Positions 1 to 7,681 of a DNA stretch of 9,666 nucleotides are shown here, in pieces. The stretch spans positions 1-9,666 of the forward strand of contig CALGGD010000178.1 in the NCBI GenBank assembly GCA_937916185.1. Direction: 5' to 3'. A program made the position numbers and the translations under genes. Origin of the DNA: an uncultured Oxalobacter sp. (GTDB lineage: Bacteria; Pseudomonadota; Gammaproteobacteria; Burkholderiales; Burkholderiaceae_D). Under the pieces are notes generated by a model. It made no database searches. It was given only the letters and a program-made list of their open reading frames with translations, and was not told the origin of the DNA. Position 1 is the first letter of the stretch, and each line of letters starts with the position of its first letter.

Positions 1-3000
1 CCTGCCTCGACGACGGTCCTTGCGCCCTTGAGCTGGTCAACATTGACTGCATCGGTGCCATCGGTGCCTGGGGCAACGTTCTTGATCTGGTTGCCAGCGA
101 CATCAACCTGGTTCTTGGTGATGGTCGGCCCTTCATTGATGGTCATCCCTTTGTTGTTGATGACGGTATCGCCTGTGGTAACGCTGCCGTCTCCGGTCAG
201 GTCGATGTCCTTGTTCAGCTTGACGGTCAGCTTGCCGTTGTCGCCATCCTGTTCGGCGACCACACCGATGTTGCCGGTGGTGAGGTCAGATTCAGTGGTG
301 GCTTCACCGACGACGTTGACGGTGTTGTTGAGCTTGACTTCCGCACCGTCGCCAAAGTCACCGGTGTACTTCATGCCGTCTTCCAGGGTCGCGACAGTAT
401 GGTCGTTGCCTTCCGGATCCCTGTACTCGATGCGGGTGATGCCATCCTGACCGTCCACTCCCGGCGTGCCGTCGTTGGTGACGGTGATATGGGTGATTTC
501 ACCATCCTTGCCTGCCATGCCGATGGAACCGGCCTCGCCGTCCGCCCCCTTGATGGTCAGGCCGTCCTTGCCGTCCTTGCCGTTGATGACGACCGTGCCA
601 ACATTGAGGTCTTCCGCCAGTTTCAGGTCATAGACTGTCTGGCCGTTGTCTCCGGTTGTCTGGTTGAGCTGCAGGTTGCCGCCGTCATCGGTGTAGGAAC
701 CGTCAGACGGTGCCGTTGTGCCACCGTTGACGGTGACTTCAGTATGCCGGCTGTCGGCGTTGTTGACAGCCTCTGCCAGCGCATAGAGCTGGGAACCGTT
801 GATGGCATCGGTGGATGTTTCACTGATGCGGCCTGCCGCCACGTTGGTGATGGTGCGTTCGTTGCCCGATGTGCCAACACTGACGGTACCGACCGGTTCG
901 GTGCCGGCGAAGTTGTATGTCTTGCCATTGATGGTGTAAGAGGCGGTACCGACAGCTTCCGCAGTCTGTGCCCCTGCACCGATGGCGACAGAACCTTCAT
1001 GGTTCGCCCGTGTACCGGTGCCGATGGCGATGGCATCCGCCTTGGTTGCCTGGGCATCATCACCAATCGCCACAGCGCTGTCTGCGGATGCCAGCGCCTT
1101 GTTGCCCACTGCTGTGGAGTTGGCATCCCGTGCGATCGCCTCGTTGCCGACTGCGGTGGCATTATTACCGGCAGCGGAGGCATTGACACCGGCTGCCATC
1201 GCATTGGCACCTCTTGCCCCACTATTGTCATAATTCCGGTCATCGTCTGGTCCTGGTGACTTGACGCTGTAGTCATGGATGGAGACAGCGTTCGCCACCC
1301 GTTTCAACTGGGCAACGTTGACCGCATCGGTGTCGTTGGTACCTGCAGCGACATTGATGATCTGGCGGGTGATGTCCTTGCCATCCTCAGTGATACCACC
1401 GACAGAGACCGCCCCTGCAGTGGATGTCCAGATCGCTGTATTATCGGTGTAGTTTGTTGCGCCGGTAATCACATCATAGCCACCGGTGCTTGGTCCGGTG
1501 GAGGCAAGCGAAGATGAGCCGATGGCAACGCCGTCATCTACCGTTACACGTGCGTGGTCACCGACAGCAACAGACCTGTGACCGGTGGCACTGGCATTGG
1601 TGCCCGCCGCCATCGCATTGGTACCGGTTGCCCCGTCGTTCAGGAAGTTTTCCTGCTGGGCACCCTTGTCGTTGACGCTGTAATACGGCGTACGGACTTT
1701 CTGCAGCTGGTCTTCGGTGGCTGCCCTGCCGGAGACGATGTTGAGCGGATCCCATTCGGTGTTGTCCAGGCCGGTGATGTAGTCGCCGGTATCTGTTGTC
1801 GTACCATCTTCATGGGTCACGGTCTGTGGTCCGATGACAATCGGGGCATTGACCGTGGTACCAGTGGTATTTCCGCCGACCGTCAGGCTGCCGTCAGACC
1901 CCAGGTTGATGTCTTTGTTGAGCTTGACGGTGAGTTTGGCATTGCCGGTGTTGTTGCCTTCCTCATCTTTTTCGTATTCCGCAACGACACCGATGTTGCC
2001 ATCGGTCAGGTCATCCGCCCTTGCGGCTGTCGAGTTGCCGACAACATCGACGTTGTTGTTGAGCTTGACACCGACAGGGTTGTCTTTGGTGTTGCCGAAG
2101 TCGCCGCTGTATTTCATGCCGTCTTCCAGCGTAGCGACTTCATGGTCGTTGCCTTCCGGATCTTTGTACTCGATGCGGGTGATACCGTTCTGACCGTCCA
2201 CACCCGGCGTGCCGTCAGTGGTGACGGAGATGGTTGTGGTCTGACCGTCCTCACCGTTGATGCCAATGGTGCCATCTTTGCCATTCTTGCCATTGACGAC
2301 CAAGGTATCGATGTCGAGATCACGGTTCAGGGTCGCCTGGATGGAACGGATACCGTTCTTGTCGGTGGTCATCGAGGTGACGATATTGCCATCCTTTGTT
2401 TTCTCGCCGTTTTCGTTATATTCAGCATCACCGATGATGTTCAGCTGTTCGTTGTTGTCAAGCTTGATATTCGGAGCGAAGTTGCCGTTTATATAGGTAT
2501 CCGGCATGACAGAGTCATCGGCACCGAAGTAGTGCGTTCCACCTGCCTGGCCGATAGCCCGTTTCAGCTGGGCAACGTTGACAGCATCGGTGTCATTGGT
2601 GCCGGCGGCAACATTGGTAATCTGGCGGGTCTTCGTCGCGACATATTTTCCGGTCGTGTCATCAACCGCACCTGAACCGACTGATATTGCCGCTTCTGTT
2701 GAAGTCCAGGTGCTGGATTCTTTCTGCTCCGCCGTCAGCTTGTCATCTCCAAGTGGGTCTAAACCGAGAATGCCCTTATCAACCGTACCTTTGGAATCAT
2801 GACCAATGGCGACACCTCCATCAACCGTAACGGAACCATTGTTGCCCAAAACGAACGCGTTGTTGGCGGGAATGGTGTTGTTGTTGCCGAAAGCGTAGGA
2901 GCCACTGCCAGAAACTTCATCCGGGTCACCGAAGGCACCGGATCTGTCCCCATAGATACGGTGACCATAGCCGACTGCGACACTGTATTGACCGGTGACC

Positions 3001-6000
3001 TGGGAATCGGTACCGACCACAATCCCGTAGTCGGAATGCACTTCAGCCTTTGTGCCGATGGCAATGCCCTGGACGGTCGCTGTCTTGATGTCATATGCAT
3101 CTGTCTCTTCATTGTAGGAATAATGTTCTGCAACCTGGGAGCTGGTACCGATGGCAATACCGTTTTTAGATGACACATAGTTGCCGGTACCAATGGTGAC
3201 ACCCTTCTCAGCATTGGTTGAAGACTGACCGATGGCTACACCATCAGTTCCAGCATCCCCAACTTTTGCACTATAGCCGATTGATGTTGAACGTTCGGCA
3301 GCAGCTTGAGAGTCTGAACCCAAACTGGTTGCCTGGCCTTTGGATGCATCGGCACTATTGCCTACTGCCACAGCATGCCACGATGCCTTCGCACCATATC
3401 CTTGAGCAACAGCATATTCGGAATAAGCATTAGCTTTGGTACCGACAGCAACAGCTGAACCACCAACCGCCTTACTGTTGTCACCGATACCGACCCCTCT
3501 TTCCCCGACATTGTTCTCTGTACCGATACTGACGCTCCGAGTGCCATGACTCTTGTTGCCAAGCCCGATACCAACCGCCTCTTTCCCAGCTTTGGTATTC
3601 ACACCAATGGCAACTGAATTTTTTCCATAAGCCTGAAGCTCTCTCAGTTTCTGTGAATCCTCATAATGTCCTACTTGGTTTAAAGTATCACTGACACCAA
3701 TCGCAATGGCATTGACAGCCTGCTCTCCCTGATTATTACCGTCCGAACCACCAGCTATGGAAGCATTCCCAATGGCAATCGCACTGTTCGAAACAGCTCT
3801 TGAATTGATGCCGACAGCGACAGTATCATTGTTATAGGCTTTCGCCTGGGTACCAAGCGCCACCACATCAATATGGGTTGCCTCTGCCAATGTCCCGATG
3901 CCAACAGACCGTTCAAAGACTTTGACATCCGTCCCCAAAGCAACAGCATCTTGACCATAGGCACCATAAGCTGAGTCATCACTCTGTTCGATGGTTCCTG
4001 AACCAATCCAGATTGCCCGCGTTCCTGTGGCTTTCGCCTTATATCCTATAGAAATCTGTTCCGAACCGCTGCTTACGTATGAGGAGCTGCTGTAAGAAGC
4101 TGTTGAATTGTCGCTGGCACTCGTTTTTTGGGTGGCTCTAATGTAAGAACCGCCAGCATTTGCCAACTTACCGATTGCGATGGCCTCCGTAGAAGTTGAT
4201 TTTGCCTGAGTGCCAATGGAGACAGAATCTGATCCGCTAGCACCATAACTTGTACCGCTAGTACCGATTGTTACTGCATTAGTGTTGGTTGACTGCGCTA
4301 GATAACCAATGGCAACCGTTTGGCCAGATGAAGCCTTACTGTTCCGCCCGATGGCAATAGCGTCTTGTGCAGAACTTTTCACTTCTGTCCCGATAGCAAT
4401 CGAATCTTGGGCACTGGCACCGCCATCTGCATTTGTATTATGTGCAGTATCTGAATAGTCAGTGTGACCAATCGCTACCGATCTGTAACCTTCCGCTTTG
4501 GAATTGTGACCGACTGCTGTTGCTTCTTGTCCACTGTTGGCGTTATGCCCCACTGCAGTGGCATATTGCTTATGCGCTCTTGATAAATTACCAATTGCTG
4601 TCGCACTTCCTTCAGATGCATTTGCGTCATCACCAATTGCAGTAGCACTTGTTTTGGAAGCAGAGGCCTTGTAACCCAATGCGGTCGCCTGAACACCTGC
4701 CGAGGTCTGACTACCTACTGAAACCGAATCGGATCCATAACCGTTGGAGAACATGCCAATACCTACCGCCCGGTAATTGGTGGCATGGGCATTCGTACCA
4801 ACTGCAACCGCATCATCGAAATTGGCATATGTCTGATTAGAATTACCAGACACGGTATTGGTATTGAAATGATACCTGGAACTGCCCGGACTACTTTCCG
4901 ATGCACCGATTGCGACTGAACGAATACCTGCTGCAGTAGTACCTCCATTACCTATAGCGGTCGCGAATCGTGCTATTTCTGTGGTATTTGTTCCCGAATT
5001 ACCAACAACAACCGAGTATTGACCATGTGCAGCGATTCCCGAGTTACCCACAGCTGTAGCCCATTCGCCATCTGCTGTTGTGCCAGAATTACCGACTGCC
5101 AATGCCCCTATGTTGCTCGCATCTGGTCCTGCTGAAGAACCTGTATTTACTCCGGTATTACCAATTGCAGTCGCAAAATTTCCTGTTGCGCTTGCCGAAT
5201 TACCGTAAGCTGATGAATAGTCACCTGATGCGTTTACACCAACACCGACAGCGGTGGATGCTAGACCCGATGAGTTTGTCCTATGACCAATGCCGATGGA
5301 TTCTCCTTTTGGAACAGTAACATCTGTACCGATGGCGATGGCATGTTCTCCCTTGGATTGGGTGTGGGTACCGATAGCAATGCTGTTTGAACCGGTTGCA
5401 ACAGTATTGTCGGCAATAGGTTTTCCATCAGCATCCTTTTTAATGACACGTGCCGCCTCTGCTTCAGTTCCTACAACATTTCCATCTGCATCTATAAATT
5501 TACCTTCTTCGTTTTTTGCTGCTTCGGTCTGATAGGCAACCGTCCCATTTTCTCCAAGCTTGGCGTTACCGATTGCAACTGCGCCTTCGCCTGTTGCATT
5601 GGCAAAGTACCCCATTGCAGTGGAAGCCCCACCAGAAGCAGAAGCATGAACCCCTGCCGCCAGCGCGTTACCTGCAGTAGCGCCGTCATTTGCGTAGTTA
5701 TTATTGCCTTCTTCGTCAGTTTCTTTGGTGGTGTTGACACTGTAGTAATGGGTCATTGCTGCTTTCAGCTGGGCGACGTTTGCCGCATCAGTATCGTTGT
5801 AACCTGCTGCGACACCGGTAATCTGGCGGGTTATAGGATTGTTATCTGAATCGACACCACCAACAGCAACGGCACCAAACACCGATTTCCAAACCGCTGT
5901 TGTGTCTGTCGAATGGTCATTGGTTTTCGGATCCCATCCAGATACACCTGCTGGTGTATTGGCAATCGAACCAGAACCCAGGGCAACACCATTCGCAACG

Positions 6001-6998
6001 GTTGACTTCGCATTCGTACCAAAGGCAATGCTGTTTTCCAATTCGGCAAATGAATCTTTACCAAACGCAATGCTGGATTTGCCTTTTGCATCTGCCATAT
6101 GCCCGATAGAAGTGGAAAAATCTCCCTCCGCTTTGGCTTCTTCACCGATTGCCGTGGCTTTTTCACTAGTGGCTTCTGCTTCATGACCGATAGCTATACT
6201 GTCCTTTGCCTTGGATTTTGAATCATAGCCAACAGCAAGACCAAATTCAGCATCTTTGTCAACCAGAGACTTCGAACCAAGCGCTGTGCCATCTTTTGCA
6301 TATACAGTTGCACCAGCACCAAAAGCAGAACCTTCTTCAGCACCTGCTTGATAAGTTTTAACTTCATTACCGTTTCCATCAACTTCAACAATAACACCAC
6401 TAACATGAGCACCCGCACCAACTGCTGTACCGGAACCTGCATTCGTACTTGCATTATGACCTAATGCAACATCACTGCCACCAAATGATTCTGCACCATT
6501 ACCACTAGCTAGGGATTCCATACCTTGCGCATTTGTATTGTGACCTAAAGCCGTACTCTCTTTCCCTAATGCACGAGCACCACTGCCAAAAGCAGCACCG
6601 TCCTGAGAAGATGCATTGGAAGAATTACCAATAGCAACCGCACCAGATTCTGTAGCCGATGCAGCATGTCCCATAGCAACACTGTTATCACCTTCAGCAT
6701 TGACACCAATACCAACAGCTACAGCATCGGCACCAACGGCTGTTCCTTTACCTACCACGAGGTGACCAATATATGCAGGATTTTCAGTATAGGAAGCTGT
6801 CGCATTCTGGTTTGAATTTTCACCAATATCAACTTCCGCACTCGCCACACCTGGCAACCCCATGAAAACCGTCAAGGCGGCTGCCGCTACGACGGCCACC
6901 GCCTTGTTCTTCCCCCGTTGAATACTGCTGGCTATCTCACTGACAACAACATGTCTGTCCAAGACATGGTTGAAAATGACTTTGAATGTCTTATTCAC
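1..6998 (-). CDS. Trimeric autotransporter adhesin, YadA/Hia-like, very large (N-terminal 2,332 residues; C-terminus beyond window)
   Basis: Surface adhesin of the type Vc family: exported by Sec, it trimerises and anchors in the outer membrane through a C-terminal YadA beta-barrel, which lies off the left edge. The frame is open from GTG 6998 to base 1 with no internal stop. Residues 1-54 form an extended signal peptide. Head regions are built from about 14-residue left-handed beta-roll repeats (pattern A-x-A-[IV]-G, often followed by S or A), as in Hep_Hag/YadA head domains. Five neck-like segments are visible: residues 389-412, 1457-1479, 1877-1899 (all NVAQLK type), 2049-2071 (DAINGSQL type) and 2305-2324 (NVDQLK type). 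The longest head spans about 430-1456. Stalk modules occupy about 1485-1768 and 2090-2290, the first ending in a Trp-ring-like segment (W at 1749, then SGRAATEDQL). Start choice: GTG 6998 has GGAGAGG six bases upstream and gives MNKTFKVIF, the family's usual beginning. An in-frame ATG at 7013 directly follows a stop and lacks an SD. The ligand cannot be read from sequence. Confidence 0.96.
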   Translation of the reverse strand, partial: MNKTFKVIFNHVLDRHVVVSEIASSIQRGKNKAVAVVAAAALTVFMGLPGVASAEVDIGENSNQNATASYTENPAYIGHLVVGKGTAVGADAVAVGIGVNAEGDNSVAMGHAASATESGAVAIGNSSNASSQDGAAFGSGARALGKESTALGHNTNAQGMESLASGNGAESFGGSDVALGHNASTNAGSGTAVGAGAHVSGVIVEVDGNGNEVKTYQAGAEEGSAFGAGATVYAKDGTALGSKSLVDKDAEFGLAVGYDSKSKAKDSIAIGHEAEATSEKATAIGEEAKAEGDFSTSIGHMADAKGKSSIAFGKDSFAELENSIAFGTNAKSTVANGVALGSGSIANTPAGVSGWDPKTNDHSTDTTAVWKSVFGAVAVGGVDSDNNPITRQITGVAAGYNDTDAANVAQLKAAMTHYYSVNTTKETDEEGNNNYANDGATAGNALAAGVHASASGGASTAMGYFANATGEGAVAIGNAKLGENGTVAYQTEAAKNEEGKFIDADGNVVGTEAEAARVIKKDADGKPIADNTVATGSNSIAIGTHTQSKGEHAIAIGTDVTVPKGESIGIGHRTNSSGLASTAVGVGVNASGDYSSAYGNSASATGNFATAIGNTGVNTGSSAGPDASNIGALAVGNSGTTADGEWATAVGNSGIAAHGQYSVVVGNSGTNTTEIARFATAIGNGGTTAAGIRSVAIGASESSPGSSRYHFNTNTVSGNSNQTYANFDDAVAVGTNAHATNYRAVGIGMFSNGYGSDSVSVGSQTSAGVQATALGYKASASKTSATAIGDDANASEGSATAIGNLSRAHKQYATAVGHNANSGQEATAVGHNSKAEGYRSVAIGHTDYSDTAHNTNADGGASAQDSIAIGTEVKSSAQDAIAIGRNSKASSGQTVAIGYLAQSTNTNAVTIGTSGTSYGASGSDSVSIGTQAKSTSTEAIAIGKLANAGGSYIRATQKTSASDNSTASYSSSSYVSSGSEQISIGYKAKATGTRAIWIGSGTIEQSDDSAYGAYGQDAVALGTDVKVFERSVGIGTLAEATHIDVVALGTQAKAYNNDTVAVGINSRAVSNSAIAIGNASIAGGSDGNNQGEQAVNAIAIGVSDTLNQVGHYEDSQKLRELQAYGKNSVAIGVNTKAGKEAVGIGLGNKSHGTRSVSIGTENNVGERGVGIGDNSKAVGGSAVAVGTKANAYSEYAVAQGYGAKASWHAVAVGNSADASKGQATSLGSDSQAAAERSTSIGYSAKVGDAGTDGVAIGQSSTNAEKGVTIGTGNYVSSKNGIAIGTSSQVAEHYSYNEETDAYDIKTATVQGIAIGTKAEVHSDYGIVVGTDSQVTGQYSVAVGYGHRIYGDRSGAFGDPDEVSGSGSYAFGNNNTIPANNAFVLGNNGSVTVDGGVAIGHDSKGTVDKGILGLDPLGDDKLTAEQKESSTWTSTEAAISVGSGAVDDTTGKYVATKTRQITNVAAGTNDTDAVNVAQLKRAIGQAGGTHYFGADDSVMPDTYINGNFAPNIKLDNNEQLNIIGDAEYNENGEKTKDGNIVTSMTTDKNGIRSIQATLNRDLDIDTLVVNGKNGKDGTIGINGEDGQTTTISVTTDGTPGVDGQNGITRIEYKDPEGNDHEVATLEDGMKYSGDFGNTKDNPVGVKLNNNVDVVGNSTAARADDLTDGNIGVVAEYEKDEEGNNTGNAKLTVKLNKDINLGSDGSLTVGGNTTGTTVNAPIVIGPQTVTHEDGTTTDTGDYITGLDNTEWDPLNIVSGRAATEDQLQKVRTPYYSVNDKGAQQENFLNDGATGTNAMAAGTNASATGHRSVAVGDHARVTVDDGVAIGSSSLASTGPSTGGYDVITGATNYTDNTAIWTSTAGAVSVGGITEDGKDITRQIINVAAGTNDTDAVNVAQLKRVANAVSIHDYSVKSPGPDDDRNYDNSGARGANAMAAGVNASAAGNNATAVGNEAIARDANSTAVGNKALASADSAVAIGDDAQATKADAIAIGTGTRANHEGSVAIGAGAQTAEAVGTASYTINGKTYNFAGTEPVGTVSVGTSGNERTITNVAAGRISETSTDAINGSQLYALAEAVNNADSRHTEVTVNGGTTAPSDGSYTDDGGNLQLNQTTGDNGQTVYDLKLAEDLNVGTVVINGKDGKDGLTIKGADGEAGSIGMAGKDGEITHITVTNDGTPGVDGQDGITRIEYRDPEGNDHTVATLEDGMKYTGDFGDGAEVKLNNTVNVVGEATTESDLTTGNIGVVAEQDGDNGKLTVKLNKDIDLTGDGSVTTGDTVINNKGMTINEGPTITKNQVDVAGNQIKNVAPGTDGTDAVNVDQLKGARTVVEA
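165..629 (-). repeat. Stalk module copy B (duplicated within the adhesin)
   Basis: Second copy of the module at 1870-2340, closer to the membrane. It encodes LKLAEDLNVGTVVINGKDG, a longer collagen-like Gly-x-y tract (about 496-600), TPGVDGQDGITRIEYRDPEG, VATLEDGMKYTGDFG, KLNNTVNVVG, NIGVVAEQDGDNG and KLTVKLNKDIDLTGDGS. It is followed by TKNQVDVAGNQIKNVAPG and neck 5, instead of the Trp-ring segment that follows copy A. Confidence 0.85.
1695..1778 (-). other. Trp-ring-like stalk segment of the adhesin
   Basis: Residues 1741-1768 read ITGLDNTEWDP, then IVSGRAATEDQLQKV. A single Trp in an L-x-N-T-x-W context followed by SGRAATEDQL resembles the Trp-ring/neck-type connector described in trimeric autotransporter stalks. 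It marks the change from stalk module A back to head 3. The assignment rests on motif recall only. Confidence 0.6.
1870..2340 (-). repeat. Stalk module copy A (duplicated within the adhesin)
   Basis: Encodes, in order, a segment with DLDIDTLVVNGKNGKDG, a short Gly-rich tract, TPGVDGQNGITRIEYKDPEG, VATLEDGMKYSGDFG, KLNNNVDVVG, NIGVVAEYEKDEEG and KLTVKLNKDINLGSDGSLT. The same order of motifs recurs at 165-629. In places the two copies are also close in nucleotide sequence (for example around 2110-2215 versus 370-475), which indicates duplication and not convergence. Copy A carries a slightly longer KDEEGNNTGN loop. Such mixed beta/coiled stalk modules are common in large trimeric autotransporters. 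Confidence 0.85.
2631..5759 (-). repeat. Head 2: long array of degenerate ~42-bp (14-residue) YadA-head repeats
   Basis: Between neck 1 and neck 2, about residues 413-1456, the protein is almost entirely beta-roll head repeats with a recurring [ATS]-x-A-[IV]-G-x-x-[AS] register. Each is encoded by about 42 bases, so the DNA is periodic although copies have diverged. Longer loops interrupt the array: an acidic/charged insert near residues 474-533, a GNSG-type variant block (612-698) and a Ser/Thr-rich insert (954-980). The array ends in TWTSTEAAISVGSG just before neck 2. YadA itself has a much shorter head, so this is unusually long for the fold. Confidence 0.85.
6837..6998 (-). other. Extended signal peptide region (ESPR) and signal peptide of the adhesin
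   Basis: Residues 1-54. The first part, MNKTFKVIFNHVL followed by HVVVSEIA, matches the extended signal peptide region typical of large autotransporters. A basic stretch QRGKNK comes next, then a hydrophobic core (AVAVVAAAALTVFMGL). The segment ends PGVASA, a good signal peptidase I site, so the mature protein probably begins EVDIGEN at residue 55. In known autotransporters the ESPR slows inner-membrane translocation and helps keep the passenger export-competent; that role is inferred here from family knowledge. Confidence 0.9.
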
Positions 6999-7004
6999 GG
7001 CATT

Positions 7005-7011
7005 CCTCTCC
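7005..7011 (-). promoter_or_regulatory. Ribosome binding site deciding the GTG start of the adhesin
   Basis: On the minus strand GGAGAGG lies six bases (AATGCC) before the GTG at 6998. The alternative in-frame ATG at 7013 overlaps this SD region, sits right after an in-frame TAG and has no purine-rich sequence at the right distance. Both spacing and the family-typical MNK N-terminus favour GTG. Confidence 0.8.
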
Positions 7012-7036
7012 ATCTAAAAACATAAGAACCTCAACA

Positions 7037-7074
7037 AGATGCATTGGCGTTCCCCCTGCAAAAACAATGCATCT
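7037..7074 (-). promoter_or_regulatory. Inverted repeat (hairpin) in the presumed 5' UTR of the adhesin mRNA
   Basis: Perfect 10-bp arms, AGATGCATTG (7037-7046) and CAATGCATCT (7065-7074), with an 18-base loop. On the minus-strand transcript it would lie about 39-76 bases before the GTG, and its loop exposes a GCAGGGGGAA stretch. It is too far from the SD to mask it by its stem alone. It could be a stability or regulator element; function unknown. Confidence 0.55.
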
Positions 7075-7130
7075 CCCTATCCTTTCAAGCGTCCTGCGAT
7101 TACGGGAACCTGTCTTCCCTGCCGGTCATT

Positions 7131-7148
7131 GCTTATTGCGCAATACGC
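7131..7148. promoter_or_regulatory. Palindrome upstream of the adhesin, possible operator
   Basis: GCTTATTGCGCAATACGC is an 18-bp near-perfect dyad with a perfect 12-bp core (TATTGCGCAATA, 7134-7145) and one mismatched pair. It lies about 135 bases before the adhesin start, where a regulator could sit near a promoter. I could not identify convincing -35/-10 boxes on the minus strand around it, so the link to adhesin transcription is inference. Confidence 0.4.
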
Positions 7149-7522
7149 TATATGACGGAAACAATAACATAAAATTGAATCTTGAGGGGACTATTTCAGG
7201 TTTTCTGCTACAGGGCAGTGACCTGCAGGCAGGTTCTCCTATCGGTATGGGGAAGGGTAAAACGGCTTTTATCTGTTTGATTTATAACCCGTTTCATGTA
7301 TTTTTCCGGCTGATGGCGATGTGTTGCCAAAACAACAGCCAAATCCCGTCAACCCTTTTCCCACAACCGATGAGAACACTGCCTTGGGGAAAGTACGGGG
7401 GCAATTCATATGGAAAAGCCGCCTCTCCTGCGTAATCTGAATGTGTTTCCAATGTTAATATGGTGCGCATCGCAATCTTCCCTGACTCTTTCCATGCAAG
7501 GCATCCGTTATCCGTTTGGCAG

Positions 7523-7609
7523 GTCAACACCTGACATCGGTCAGGTTGACGCTGTCATGCCAGCCATCCAATGGCTGCGGATGCCGTTACCTTTTGTAAC
7601 AAACGGCAT
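7523..7609. repeat. Cluster of three consecutive stem-loops
   Basis: Three inverted repeats follow each other closely. First, GTCAACACCTGAC (7523-7535) pairs with GTCAGGTTGAC (7539-7549) with a 2-base bulge. Second, CAGCCAT/ATGGCTG (7561-7567 and 7571-7577) has a 3-base loop. Third, ATGCCGTT/AACGGCAT (7581-7588 and 7602-7609) has an inner GTTAC/GTAAC pairing option. No U-tract follows on either strand, so they are not ordinary intrinsic terminators. They could be a structured RNA, a palindromic repeat unit or protein sites. Confidence 0.5.
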
Positions 7610-7681
7610 TAAAAACAGAAAAAGTTTAACCAATTAAAAACAACCACTTACAGCAACTTCTGCAAATCAATATAGACTTTA

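Larger units (their letters stand above)
7014..7522. other. Intergenic region upstream of the adhesin, no supported gene
   Basis: About 500 bases without a believable coding sequence. Frames do stay open (plus strand 6986-7435, minus strand 7294-7530), but neither has a ribosome binding site or a product I recognise, and the first overlaps the adhesin start. Visible content is the 7037-7074 hairpin and the 7131-7148 palindrome. The adhesin promoter is expected here but is not obvious. Confidence 0.6.

Noticed and set aside
399..2675. Long plus-strand open frames 399-1259 (286 aa) and 1554-2675 (373 aa)
   Set aside because: They are codon-in-register antisense shadows of the adhesin, open because the sense strand here rarely uses TCA, TTA or CTA. 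Their translations show no recognisable domain and they have no ribosome binding site.
2631..5759. CRISPR-like periodicity
   Set aside because: The repeats are about 42 bases, degenerate and contiguous without spacers, and translate into a known head fold.
6986..7435. Plus-strand 149-aa open frame across the adhesin start and upstream region
   Set aside because: No SD, overlaps the N-terminus of a certain gene on the other strand, and the product has no family features.
7294..7530. Minus-strand 78-aa open frame in the intergenic region
   Set aside because: GTG start without SD and no recognisable motif; it lies among hairpins and is probably chance.
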